From Pseudomonadota bacterium (lineage in GTDB: Bacteria > Myxococcota > Polyangia > Polyangiales > Polyangiaceae): a stretch of 7,369 nucleotides of DNA. Positions 1 through 6,732 of this stretch are shown in pieces; position 1 is the stretch's first letter, and the number at the start of each line of letters is the position of its first letter. The notes below the pieces were generated by a model. That model had not been told where the DNA came from. It saw only the letters and a program-made list of their open reading frames with translations, and ran no database searches. The stretch lies in the NCBI GenBank assembly GCA_023419055.1, contig JAEZYO010000869.1:1-7369 (forward strand), read 5' to 3'. A program made the position numbers and the translations under genes.

Positions 1-155
1 CCATGCTCCAGACGCTGGCCGCCGGAACGACGCTGCTCTTCCTCACCCTCACGACGACGATCGTGACGGCGGGGGAGTACCAGGTCACTGCCGCCATGGC
101 CCACGGCGTCTACAATGAGGCGAAAGATCTGCGGATCAAGCCGACGCTCGAGTAG
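1..155 (+). CDS. 3' end of an unrecognised gene, probable membrane protein
   Basis: The reading frame is open from the left edge and ends at TAG 153-155, so this is probably the C-terminal part of a gene that begins outside the window. The visible tail has a Thr/Leu-rich hydrophobic stretch (LAAGTTLLFLTLTTTIV), long enough to be a membrane helix. A short polar tail with Tyr, Glu and Lys residues follows, ending in KPTLE. An ATG at position 3 is in frame, so a complete 50-residue small membrane protein cannot be excluded, but no ribosome binding site can be seen at the edge. Most codons end in G or C, as expected of a real gene here. I do not recognise the family. It runs convergently toward the minus-strand genes that follow. 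Confidence 0.5.
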   Translation, partial: MLQTLAAGTTLLFLTLTTTIVTAGEYQVTAAMAHGVYNEAKDLRIKPTLE

Positions 156-170
156 GCGCACTGTGCAATC

Positions 171-422
171 TCAGCGTGACTCATCGAGGTCGACACACAC
201 CGGCACTGACTCCGTCGTGCGGTAGGCTCTTCTTCCATGGCGATGAGCGCTCTCCTGCACCACACGAAGTCGCTCGTGAAAGTCTGCGCCCGCTAGCCCT
301 TCGCAAAGGGGATCCGCTTCTGCACGCTGGACGGCGTAGGCAGGCGGCTGGTTGACCCAAACGAGTTCAGGTTCGGCACTGCAGGCGCAGAGCGCCAGGA
401 CTACCCCACGCCAGCGTGGCAG
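171..422 (-). CDS. Putative short lipoprotein or gene remnant (uncertain)
   Basis: A minus-strand frame ends at TGA 171-173 and stays open past the kinase stop. No ATG, GTG or TTG lies near a sensible start. The nearest GTG is well inside the kinase gene, and the placement used here is a CTG at 422, which would give 83 residues. Read from there, the protein begins PRWRGVVLALCAC followed by SAEPE. This looks like a lipoprotein signal: basic N-terminus, short hydrophobic core, then Cys in a loose lipobox (LCA-C at about residue 14). The remainder has two further Cys residues and no recognised domain. Third-position GC is only about 63% by my count, with rare AGA codons, which is poorer than the neighbouring genes. 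It starts about 28 bases after the kinase stop and may be co-transcribed with it. It may be a degraded gene, a truncated lipoprotein, or chance. If it is not real, 156-450 holds no gene. Confidence 0.28.
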   Translation of the reverse strand: MPRWRGVVLALCACSAEPELVWVNQPPAYAVQRAEADPLCEGLAGADFHERLRVVQESAHRHGRRAYRTTESVPVCVDLDESR

Positions 423-450
423 CCATTTTCCGATCCCTTGCCACCGATTC

Positions 451-1995
451 TCAGGCGACCCGAGCAGGGTCGATCGCGAGGGTCTTGCTGCGTTGCCCGC
501 TTTCGGCGACGCCGCTCTCGAGCTCACCCTGGTGCTCGTCCCACCAGCGCTCCGCGTGCTCGGCGTCCCATTGGTCGATCTGGCATGCGTCGAGCCGCCG
601 GCGGAGCTCGGCGGCGCTCTGCGGGCGGTTGGCAGGATCCTTCTCCAGGCAGGAAAGCACGATGGCTTCGAGCTCGGGCGGGACGGCCGCACCGCGCTCC
701 GAAAGGGACTTCGGTCGCTGGTGGAGGTGCTGGCTGCAGACCTCGAGCACCGAAGTGCCCGTGAAGACCTCTTCACCCGCGAGCAAGAAGTAGGCGACAG
801 CGCCGAGTGAGTAGATGTCGGTCCGAGCGTCCACGGAGTCCGGCGCCAACATCGACTCGGGCGCCATGTACTGCGGCGTGCCGATGACGCTGTTGGTCGC
901 GGTCAGCTGCACTTCCCGATCGACCGCCATCTCCTTGACCAGGCCGAAGTCGAGCACCTTGACGACGTCGCGCTCTCCACCTTGCGTGCAGAGCACGATG
1001 TTGGCGGGCTTGATGTCGCGGTGGATCAGCCCGATCGAGTGGGCCTCCGCCAGGGCTCCGCAGGCCATCGTCAGGATGCGCACGACTCTACCCGGCGGCT
1101 GCGCGCCGCCGACGTCCACGATGCGCTCGAGGTTCGCCCCGTCGAGGAGCTCCATGGCGTAGTAGAACACGCCGTCGCTGGTGCGGCCGTAGTCGAAGAT
1201 GGTGATGGTGTTCGGGTGGGTCAGTCGCGCGGTGAGCTGGACTTCACGCTCGAAGCGTTGAACCTGCCGTTCGCTGACCCGGTCGCTGCGCAAGAGCTTG
1301 AGCGCCGAGGGCCGTCGCATCATGCCGTGATGCGCGCGATACACCTCGCCCATGCCACCTTCGCCGATCTTCTGCTCCAGCACGTATTGCCCGAGCCGGC
1401 GAGCCTTTCGAACCTCGACGCGCAAGCCGTAGATGACCCAGGAAATGACGGTGCAGGTGAAGACCGCAAAGCCCCACATCATCGTGGTGGCGAGCGGCAG
1501 CCACGGAAAGGCGCCCGAGTCGAGCGCGCGCCAGGTGAGCCCACCGCCGGCGCTCGGTACCAGCGCGGTCGCGAGCCCGAGGAGCGGGACGCCGAGCAGC
1601 AGGGTGAGCACTCCGGTGCGCCGAGGCGACGAGGGGACCAGCGCTGCGCGAATGGCCATCTTCATGGAGGCACCCGCCTGCGCCAGCATCCACACCAGGC
1701 CGTCCGCCATCAGGACGCCCTCGCGCGTCGAGAGCGTGTGCTCTTCGATGAAACCGGCCAGCACGTAGCGGTTCAGGAAACCGCCTGCGGTCAAGGTGAC
1801 CAGCAGGCCACCCGTCTCGACCAGCTGCGAAAAATGCTTCGAGCGCTGCCCGCGCGCGCAGAGCCACCAGCAGGCGCCCGCCGCGGCGGTCACTGCCGAG
1901 GTGATGAAGAAGTCCACGCCCGGCTTCCTGATGGCACCGAGTGCCCCGAGGACGTTGGCCAGGAGATAGAAGAAGAACATCACCTTCCAGAACAA
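451..1995 (-). CDS. Membrane-anchored serine/threonine protein kinase, Hanks type
   Basis: This is an ATP-dependent eukaryotic-like protein kinase for Ser/Thr signalling. From TTG 1995 it has 514 residues. Residues 1-190 hold about six hydrophobic segments (roughly 6-22, 28-47, 63-82, 93-120, 127-147 and 166-190). The kinase domain, about 204-470, follows. The catalytic set is complete: Gly-rich loop GEGGMG 211-216, ATP-binding Lys233 (ALKLL), helix-C Glu251, HRDIKPAN with catalytic Asp327 and Asn332, DFG 349-351, GTPQYMAPE 372-380, Asp393 (DIYSLG) and Arg457 (NRPQ). It should therefore be active. The order is inverted relative to PknB-type kinases: the membrane part is N-terminal, no extracellular PASTA or sensor repeat follows the kinase, and the tail is short and acidic. 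N-terminal multi-pass kinases of this kind are, from memory, common in myxobacteria. The gene follows the 906-residue regulator on the same strand and is probably in its operon. The start is doubtful: no ATG or GTG precedes TTG 1995 in this frame, and ATG 1980 would cut into the first membrane segment. Confidence 0.93.
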   Translation of the reverse strand: MFWKVMFFFYLLANVLGALGAIRKPGVDFFITSAVTAAAGACWWLCARGQRSKHFSQLVETGGLLVTLTAGGFLNRYVLAGFIEEHTLSTREGVLMADGLVWMLAQAGASMKMAIRAALVPSSPRRTGVLTLLLGVPLLGLATALVPSAGGGLTWRALDSGAFPWLPLATTMMWGFAVFTCTVISWVIYGLRVEVRKARRLGQYVLEQKIGEGGMGEVYRAHHGMMRRPSALKLLRSDRVSERQVQRFEREVQLTARLTHPNTITIFDYGRTSDGVFYYAMELLDGANLERIVDVGGAQPPGRVVRILTMACGALAEAHSIGLIHRDIKPANIVLCTQGGERDVVKVLDFGLVKEMAVDREVQLTATNSVIGTPQYMAPESMLAPDSVDARTDIYSLGAVAYFLLAGEEVFTGTSVLEVCSQHLHQRPKSLSERGAAVPPELEAIVLSCLEKDPANRPQSAAELRRRLDACQIDQWDAEHAERWWDEHQGELESGVAESGQRSKTLAIDPARVA

Positions 1996-2068
1996 CGCGA
2001 CCCGGGCCTGGAGAAAGGCGCGCCTCCTCGCTGTCGTCGCTCGGCGGGGGCCGTGTCTGGTTCTCCAT
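1996..2068 (-). other. Probable true 5' end of the kinase gene, out of frame
   Basis: An ATG at 2068-2066 lies four bases after the regulator stop codon TAG (2075-2073), typical spacing for a coupled downstream gene. It opens MENQTRPPPSDDSEEA, a polar acidic start suited to a cytosolic N-terminus, but this frame then runs out of step with the kinase. In the kinase frame the bases just before TTG 1995 encode RRRAFLQARVAL leading straight into the first membrane segment, which also looks like real protein. The two readings change over near the GCGCGCC stretch around 2018-2025. One extra base or two missing bases there would join them into a kinase of about 535-540 residues. This may be a sequence error, a real frameshift mutation, or recoding; I cannot tell which. 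Confidence 0.5.
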
Positions 2069-2072
2069 GAAA

Positions 2073-4793
2073 CTATCCGAGCCTCTCGAGGCTCTCCGCG
2101 GCGCGCTGTTCCAGACTGCGGGCGCCCGTCGAGCGGGCGAGCGCGATGGCCTCGCGGTAGTCGCGTTTGGCCGCTGCCGGCTTCGTCGTCTCGAGCTGTT
2201 CACCGCGCAGGCGCAGGAGCTCGGGTAAGTACACGCTCTCGTTGTGTTCGGTCGCGAAGGTGATGATCTGGTCGGTGAGCTTTCGCGCTTCCGCGGCGTG
2301 ACCCGAAAGCCTGAGCACCTCGATCAGGATCTGGCCGAGCAGCGTGGAGCCGGTCGAGACCTGCGTCAGGCGCTCCTGCAAGCCGTCGAGCATCGGTTGA
2401 ATCGCAGCGAGCTCGAGCGGAGCGCGCCTGGCCTGCCCCCACAACGCGACGGCGCGCGCCTCGGCGTGGAGGCCGAGATCGATGGCCGTCGCGCGCGCGG
2501 CGAGCGGGGCCTCTTGCTCGACGATGGCGAGCGCATCGCGACGTAGAAAGCGCAGCCGCGCTCGGACCGCGTGCCCGAGCGCCTGCAGGATCGGATGCTG
2601 GATGCTGCCGGCGAGCTCGATGGTCGCGGTGGCCTCCTCGAGCGCGCGGTCTGGCTCGCCGACGACCCAGCGCACGCAGGCGATGTGCCCGAGGGCAAGC
2701 GCCCGCCCGGGAGCGATGGCGTGAAACGGCGACTCTTCGTGCGCTTCGGGAGCCAGCCGCCCGAGCAGCCCGAGCGCGCTCGCGTAGTCGGCTCGAAAGA
2801 AGGCGACGTAACCTCGAGAGAAGATCCCCGAGTGAAGCTGAACGGGATCGAGCTCGTGCTCCCGCTCGATCGCTTCGAGCTCGGCCGATACCTCCGCCGA
2901 GCGATCGTACTCGGCGATCAGCATGTGGTAGTTGCAGAGGCGCGTGATCGCCGCGTACAGGATCGTGACGTCGCCGAGGGAGCGAGCGATCTCGATCGCG
3001 CGCGCGTAGAGCGCGAGCGGCGCGCGGCCGGTGAAGGCGGCGGCGAACGAATTCGAGCTCACGTGCCGGCACATCGTCTCGAGCAGACCGAGCTCGATGA
3101 GGTCACGCTCGCGGCCCGGGGAAAGCCGCGGCAAGAGCTCGAGCGCTCGGGAGCACAGCGCCACGGCGTCGGAGTTCGCGTGGCGCTGGCCCGCCTGCTT
3201 CGCGGCCGCCGAGAAGGCGGAAATGGCTCGCGCCGGCTCGTCCGCCGCGTCGAAGTGGTGCGCGAGCAGGTGCGAGAGCTCACCGGCGCGCGGATCGCGC
3301 TCGAGCGACTCCGCGATGAGCCGATGCCAGCGCTGGCGGCGCGCCGGGCTGCTCCGCTCGACGCAGACCTCCTGGATCAGGGCGTGCGTCACGCCGTAGC
3401 GGCCGTCGGGCTCGGCGCGCAAAAACAGAGACCGACGCGCGAGGCCATCGCACGTGTCGTCGACCTGCTCCGGCGGGAGCTCCAGCGCGGCAGCGACGAG
3501 CTTGGTCGAAAACTCGGCGCCCACCACGGCGGCGGCCTCGAGCACTCTCTGCTCGGCCGCTGATAGGCGATCGAGCTGCATGTCGATCAGCTGCTTCACG
3601 CTGGCCGGGCGGTGCGCCCTGACCTCGTCGAGCGAGACGGTCAGGCCAAAGGTGCCGTCGCGCTCGGCGAGCATGCCGCGCCCGGCGAGCTCGTCGAGCA
3701 GGGACACCACGTAAAGCGGCGTGCCGCCGGTGATCTTCGCGATCAGCTCCGCCAGCTGCCCAGGAAACGCGTGCCCGGAAAAGCGCCGATCGATGAAGCT
3801 TTGCACCGCAGCGACGTCGATGTGCGGAACCTTCACGACCTCGGCGCCGGCGCGCGCCACGAGCGAGCGCATCACGCGGTTCAGCGGGTGGTCCGGCCGC
3901 TGGATCTCCGCGTGCCGCGAGGTGCCCAGCACGAGCAGCTTCGCTCGCTCCGGCCGCTGGCCCAGCAGGGACAAGAGATCGATGGTGGCGACGTCGGACC
4001 ACTGCAGGTCCTCGAGCACGAGCACGAGCGGGTGCTCGGAGCACATCGCCTCGAGCGCCTCGCTGAGCTCGCGCAGCTGCCTCGACTCGTTGCCGAAGGC
4101 CGCGCGTCGCGACACCTCGGAGAGCTGGGCGTCGCTGACGAGTTGCGGAACCTGCGCGACGAACGTCGGGGCGTAACGAACGAGCGCCGCCTGCGCCTGT
4201 ACGCCACGTGCTGAACGCACCACGCTGCCGATCGCCTCGATGATCGCCAGGTACGGCTCGGGGACGGAGTGCTGCTCGAAGCAGGAGCCACGCGCGACGA
4301 TGACCGAGCGTGGATCGAGACCGGCCAGGAACGTGCGGACCAGGGTCGACTTGCCGATGCCAGGCTCGCCCGTGACGAAGCAGAGCTGACGGCTGCCGCC
4401 CCGTGCGCGCTCGAACACGGTGCGCAGGGTCCGGAGCTCCACCTCGCGACCGACCACCAGTGGATCGGCGGGTGCCATCTCCGCCGGGGGCTGGACCGGG
4501 ACGTCGTCTCGGAGCTTGGCGACGAAGCGATAGCCGCGCCCGATCACGGTCTCGATCACGCCGTCGCCGACCGCCTGCCGGAGCTCGTGCAGGTGACTCC
4601 GCATCGCGCTCTCGCTGACCACCGCTCCCTGCCACACGTGGGAAAGGAGCTCTTCATGCGTGACGAGCTTCTGCGGGTGCGCGGCGAGGTAACACAGGAT
4701 CGCGAACGGCTTCCTGCGCAGCGCAACCTCCTTCTCGCCCTTCCACAGCCGCCCCTCGGCGGTGTCCAGGCGAAACGGCGGAAACGCAATCAT
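2073..4793 (-). CDS. Winged-helix transcriptional regulator with AAA/STAND ATPase and TPR-like domains
   Basis: This is a large one-component regulator of 906 residues, expected in the cytosol. Residues about 3-95 form an OmpR/ToxR-type winged helix (Trans_reg_C): RKPFAILCYLAAHP, then the helix EELLSHVWQGAVVSESAMRSH, with the wing ETVIGRGYRFVAKL at 81-94. There is no receiver domain, so phosphoryl-aspartate control is not expected. Residues about 112-370 form an AAA_16-like ATPase: VGRE 114-117, Walker A GEPGIGKST 142-150 (Lys148), Walker B LVLVLEDLQWSD 256-267, and the sensor-like strand LLVLGTSRH 286-293. From about 520 to the end it is Ala/Leu/Arg-rich helical sequence resembling TPR repeats, a usual ligand or partner platform in MalT/STAND-like regulators. 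By family logic, ATP-dependent switching would control DNA binding. The ATG at 4793 starts directly at the winged helix. It is divergent from the universal stress gene and just upstream of the kinase. Its ligand and targets are unknown. Confidence 0.93.
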   Translation of the reverse strand: MIAFPPFRLDTAEGRLWKGEKEVALRRKPFAILCYLAAHPQKLVTHEELLSHVWQGAVVSESAMRSHLHELRQAVGDGVIETVIGRGYRFVAKLRDDVPVQPPAEMAPADPLVVGREVELRTLRTVFERARGGSRQLCFVTGEPGIGKSTLVRTFLAGLDPRSVIVARGSCFEQHSVPEPYLAIIEAIGSVVRSARGVQAQAALVRYAPTFVAQVPQLVSDAQLSEVSRRAAFGNESRQLRELSEALEAMCSEHPLVLVLEDLQWSDVATIDLLSLLGQRPERAKLLVLGTSRHAEIQRPDHPLNRVMRSLVARAGAEVVKVPHIDVAAVQSFIDRRFSGHAFPGQLAELIAKITGGTPLYVVSLLDELAGRGMLAERDGTFGLTVSLDEVRAHRPASVKQLIDMQLDRLSAAEQRVLEAAAVVGAEFSTKLVAAALELPPEQVDDTCDGLARRSLFLRAEPDGRYGVTHALIQEVCVERSSPARRQRWHRLIAESLERDPRAGELSHLLAHHFDAADEPARAISAFSAAAKQAGQRHANSDAVALCSRALELLPRLSPGRERDLIELGLLETMCRHVSSNSFAAAFTGRAPLALYARAIEIARSLGDVTILYAAITRLCNYHMLIAEYDRSAEVSAELEAIEREHELDPVQLHSGIFSRGYVAFFRADYASALGLLGRLAPEAHEESPFHAIAPGRALALGHIACVRWVVGEPDRALEEATATIELAGSIQHPILQALGHAVRARLRFLRRDALAIVEQEAPLAARATAIDLGLHAEARAVALWGQARRAPLELAAIQPMLDGLQERLTQVSTGSTLLGQILIEVLRLSGHAAEARKLTDQIITFATEHNESVYLPELLRLRGEQLETTKPAAAKRDYREAIALARSTGARSLEQRAAESLERLG

Positions 4794-4936
4794 GAACCGC
4801 CGTTTCTAGCGCGGACGGCCGCGCGACGCGAGACAAACGGCCTTCGGGCCCGCGTCCAACACGGATTGGACACGGGCGGCCAGATCCAACGGAGAGCGGA
4901 CGACGCTGGACACGTGCTGCCCGCATCTTCGGGTGC
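4794..4936. promoter_or_regulatory. Divergent intergenic control region between regulator and stress operon
   Basis: These 143 bases separate two genes that point away from each other, so promoters for both operons should lie here. I saw no convincing -35/-10 pair; high-GC promoters are hard to call by eye. The clearest structure is the inverted repeat at 4854-4871, with partial copies of its arms further right. Confidence 0.6.
4854..4871. repeat. Perfect 6-bp inverted repeat, candidate operator
   Basis: GTCCAA (4854-4859), a six-base spacer CACGGA, and TTGGAC (4866-4871) make an exact dyad. The arms recur nearby: TCCAAC at 4855-4860 and again at 4885-4890, and TGGACACG at 4867-4874 and again at 4907-4914. 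A dimeric or tandem DNA-binding protein could use such sites. The neighbouring winged-helix regulator is the obvious candidate, by position only. Confidence 0.45.
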
Positions 4937-5371
4937 ATGCAAACGCTTCGACACGTCGTCGCCGGCACGGACTTCAGCGGGCACGCGGAGTGGGCCATCG
5001 AGCTCGCGATCGAGCTCGCCCTCGCTGCGAACGCGCGGGTCACCGTGGTTCACGTCTGCGAGCTCGGCGCCGACCAGCTCGACGACGAGCGCCTGCGACG
5101 AGGCGGCGAGACGCTCGCCCGGTGGGTGGCCGAACGAAAGCGCGGCGGCGTCTGCCTCACGGGTGTTCTGCGAAGCGGCAGGCCCTGGGAGAAGCTCGAC
5201 AACGTCGCCGCCGAGGTCGGAGCGAGCCTGATCGTCGTCGGCCGCCACGGCGCAGGGCGCGGTCGCAGCGTCGAGCTCGGCTCGGTGGCGGAGCACCTCG
5301 TGCGCTCCGCGAGCCGGCCGGTGGTGACCGTTGCCAACGACTTCGACGGCTCCGAGGGCCGCCAAAAGTAA
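4937..5371 (+). CDS. Universal stress protein, UspA family, ATP-binding type
   Basis: This is a single-domain cytosolic Usp of 144 residues, the usual length for one domain. The first strand and loop, HVVAGTDFSGHAEWAIELA (6-24), carry the conserved Asp12 of the nucleotide-binding fold. The signature G-x2-G-x9-G-S is exact at Gly102, Gly105, Gly115 and Ser116, which places it with the ATP-binding members (MJ0577-like) rather than the non-binding UspA type. The final strand RPVVTVAND completes the fold. Such proteins are nucleotide-dependent stress or signalling factors without a defined enzymatic reaction. The ATG at 4937 is chosen because the first beta strand follows at once. It is the first gene of a + strand group, 27 bases before the beta-barrel gene, and faces away from the large regulator, which could control it. 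Confidence 0.93.
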   Translation: MQTLRHVVAGTDFSGHAEWAIELAIELALAANARVTVVHVCELGADQLDDERLRRGGETLARWVAERKRGGVCLTGVLRSGRPWEKLDNVAAEVGASLIVVGRHGAGRGRSVELGSVAEHLVRSASRPVVTVANDFDGSEGRQK

Positions 5372-5398
5372 CCCCCAAAACCAGAAAGAAGAAACATC

Positions 5399-5992
5399 AT
5401 GAACCACGTCGACATCCTGGTCTCTGCTTCGCGCGCGTTCGGTCCGGCTCTCGTTCTCGCCGCGCTCCTCTTCCCGGGCACCGCCGCCGCAGAAGCAGCC
5501 GCAGCCGACGACGCAGTCGTGGACAAAGCAGCCGCATCCGCCGCGAGTGACGGCACGGCTCAGGACGACGCTGCCCGATCCCCGTGGAGCATCAACTTCA
5601 CGCCCGTGCTCATCTTCCCCAAGGACGAATACCGCTGGGGAGGCGGCGCGGATCCGGAGCTCAAGTACACGTTCGACCTCGGAGGCGTGTACCTGAGCGC
5701 TGGTGGGCGCGTCGGCGCGTACTACGCGAAGAACCTGTTCGGCACGATGGCGATGCCAACCCTGAGGGTGATGATGCCGATCGGCCCCGTGGAGCCGTAC
5801 GTCTCGGCTGGCGCGGGCTACGGCTGGCTACCGAAGCTCGAGCACCAGGACTTCGCGGCCATGGCGCGACTCGGAACCGTGGTTCGCTTCAGCAAAAAGT
5901 TCGCCCTCGGCCTCGAGGGCACCCTGCAGGGGATCAACGGCTCGGACTTCCTGTTCCCGTCGGTCGGCTCGATGGTGTCGTTCGAGCTCTAG
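5399..5992 (+). CDS. Secreted small outer-membrane beta-barrel-like protein
   Basis: The 197-residue product begins with a signal peptide: hydrophobic core PALVLAALLF (16-25), then an AAA cleavage site with the likely cut after residue 31. An Ala/Asp-rich low-complexity linker covers about 32-58. From about 60 on, alternating hydrophobic and polar strands separated by Gly-rich turns suggest a small beta barrel, for example WSINFTPVLIF, GGVYLSAGGRVGAYYA, VEPYVSAGAGYGWLP and ARLGTVVRFSKKFALGLEG. The sequence ends SMVSFEL, with a Phe near the C-terminus as is common in barrel proteins. The likely location is the outer membrane; the role is unknown and the exact family (OmpA/OmpW-like) cannot be fixed by eye. 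The ATG at 5399 follows a purine-rich stretch (AGAAAGAAGAAA) that may serve as a ribosome binding site. It probably shares a transcript with the stress protein upstream and the DUF2306 gene 9 bases downstream. Confidence 0.85.
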   Translation: MNHVDILVSASRAFGPALVLAALLFPGTAAAEAAAADDAVVDKAAASAASDGTAQDDAARSPWSINFTPVLIFPKDEYRWGGGADPELKYTFDLGGVYLSAGGRVGAYYAKNLFGTMAMPTLRVMMPIGPVEPYVSAGAGYGWLPKLEHQDFAAMARLGTVVRFSKKFALGLEGTLQGINGSDFLFPSVGSMVSFEL

Positions 5993-5995
5993 GAG
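5991..5995 (+). promoter_or_regulatory. Ribosome binding site overlapping the preceding stop codon
   Basis: AGGAG begins inside the TAG stop (5990-5992) of the beta-barrel gene and sits six bases before ATG 6002. This fixes the start of the DUF2306 gene and points to translational coupling of the two genes. Confidence 0.7.
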
Positions 5996-6001
5996 CTGAA
6001 G

Positions 6002-6658
6002 ATGGCGAGAAAACTCACCGGAGCAGACTTCAAGCTTCCGGCGCTCCTGCTCGCGCTGAGCTTCGCGCCGGCCCTCGGCGGCATCGCGCGGCTCGCGAGC
6101 CTCGGCGGCGCCACCGTGACGGCCGACAATGCCAGATTCATGGCGGCTCCGATCCCCGTGGTCATCCACGTGATCAGCGCCACGCTGTATTGCCTGCTCG
6201 GCGCCTTCCAGTTCACACTGGCCTTTCGCCTACGCTGGCCTTTCGTGCACCGCCGCGCAGGCAGAGTGCTCGCGGTCTCGGGGCTCCTGGCCGCCGGAAG
6301 CGGCCTCTGGATGACCGTCTCCTATCCCATCCCGACGAGCCTCCAGGGGCCGCTCGTCTTCGGCGTACGCCTGGTAGTTGCCCTTGCCATGCTGGCATCG
6401 ATCCTCATCGCCTGGTCGAGCATCTTGCGCCGCGACGTTGCCCGCCACGAGGCCTTCATGATCCGCGCCTACGCCCTCGGGCAGGGCGCGGGGACGCAGG
6501 CGTTGGTGCTCTTGCCCTGGATGCTGATCTCGGGCGAAAGCGGCGGGCTCACGCGAGACCTCTTGATGACGCTCGCGTGGACGATCAACGTCGCCGTCGC
6601 CGAATCGATCATCGCCTCGCGGCGGCGCGCACCGCGTCTCTCCCCGCAGGCTGGCTAG
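6002..6658 (+). CDS. DUF2306 multi-pass membrane protein
   Basis: The 218-residue integral membrane protein has the pattern I associate with DUF2306. It has His56 in the segment VVIHVISATLYCLLGAFQF, the loop HRRAGR (83-88) before the next helix, the conserved block HEAFMIRAYALGQGAGTQ (149-166), and the late helix AWTINVAVAESII (192-204). About six or seven hydrophobic helices are visible. The conserved His and Arg residues on membrane borders could bind a cofactor or metal, but the family has no established function and I assign none. Length is normal and the gene appears complete. The start is supported by the AGGAG site six bases upstream. It is the last gene of the tight USP and beta-barrel group, which suggests an envelope or stress-linked role. 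Confidence 0.9.
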   Translation: MARKLTGADFKLPALLLALSFAPALGGIARLASLGGATVTADNARFMAAPIPVVIHVISATLYCLLGAFQFTLAFRLRWPFVHRRAGRVLAVSGLLAAGSGLWMTVSYPIPTSLQGPLVFGVRLVVALAMLASILIAWSSILRRDVARHEAFMIRAYALGQGAGTQALVLLPWMLISGESGGLTRDLLMTLAWTINVAVAESIIASRRRAPRLSPQAG

Positions 6659-6732
6659 CCCCACGCGGCCATCGGCGCTAGCTTCACGTCCGAGCCCGCT
6701 CGCGCGCGGCCCCTCTTGATTCGAGCCAGCCG

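Noticed and set aside
156..170. Short GCAC-T-GTGC dyad between the convergent ends of the first two frames
   Set aside because: A four-base stem with a one-base loop and no T-run is not a credible terminator.
982..2070. Plus-strand open frame (362 codons) opposite the kinase
   Set aside because: Composition is that of an antisense shadow, and the opposite strand carries a full set of kinase motifs.
2860..3310. Frequent GAGCTCGAGC-like words suggesting a repeat array
   Set aside because: Spacing is irregular, and the words follow from Glu, Leu, Ala and Arg codons in the helical region of the regulator.
2571..3563. Long plus-strand open frame (330 codons) opposite the regulator
   Set aside because: Arg/Glu/Gly-rich with no motif or signal; an antisense shadow of the TPR-like region.
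3280..4635. Long open frame (451 codons) on the minus strand inside the regulator gene
   Set aside because: Its product is Arg/Ala/Gly-rich low-complexity sequence, typical of an out-of-frame reading of GC-rich coding DNA. The overlapping regulator has clear domains.
5584..6681. Plus-strand open frame (365 codons) across the barrel and DUF2306 genes
   Set aside because: Arg/Pro-rich shadow frame; the two genes it overlaps have a signal peptide, membrane helices and a good ribosome binding site.
6654..6682. Two GCTAGC copies after the DUF2306 stop that could pair as a terminator hairpin
   Set aside because: Each is itself a palindrome, the stem needs a bulge to extend, and no T-run follows. 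Too weak to call a terminator.
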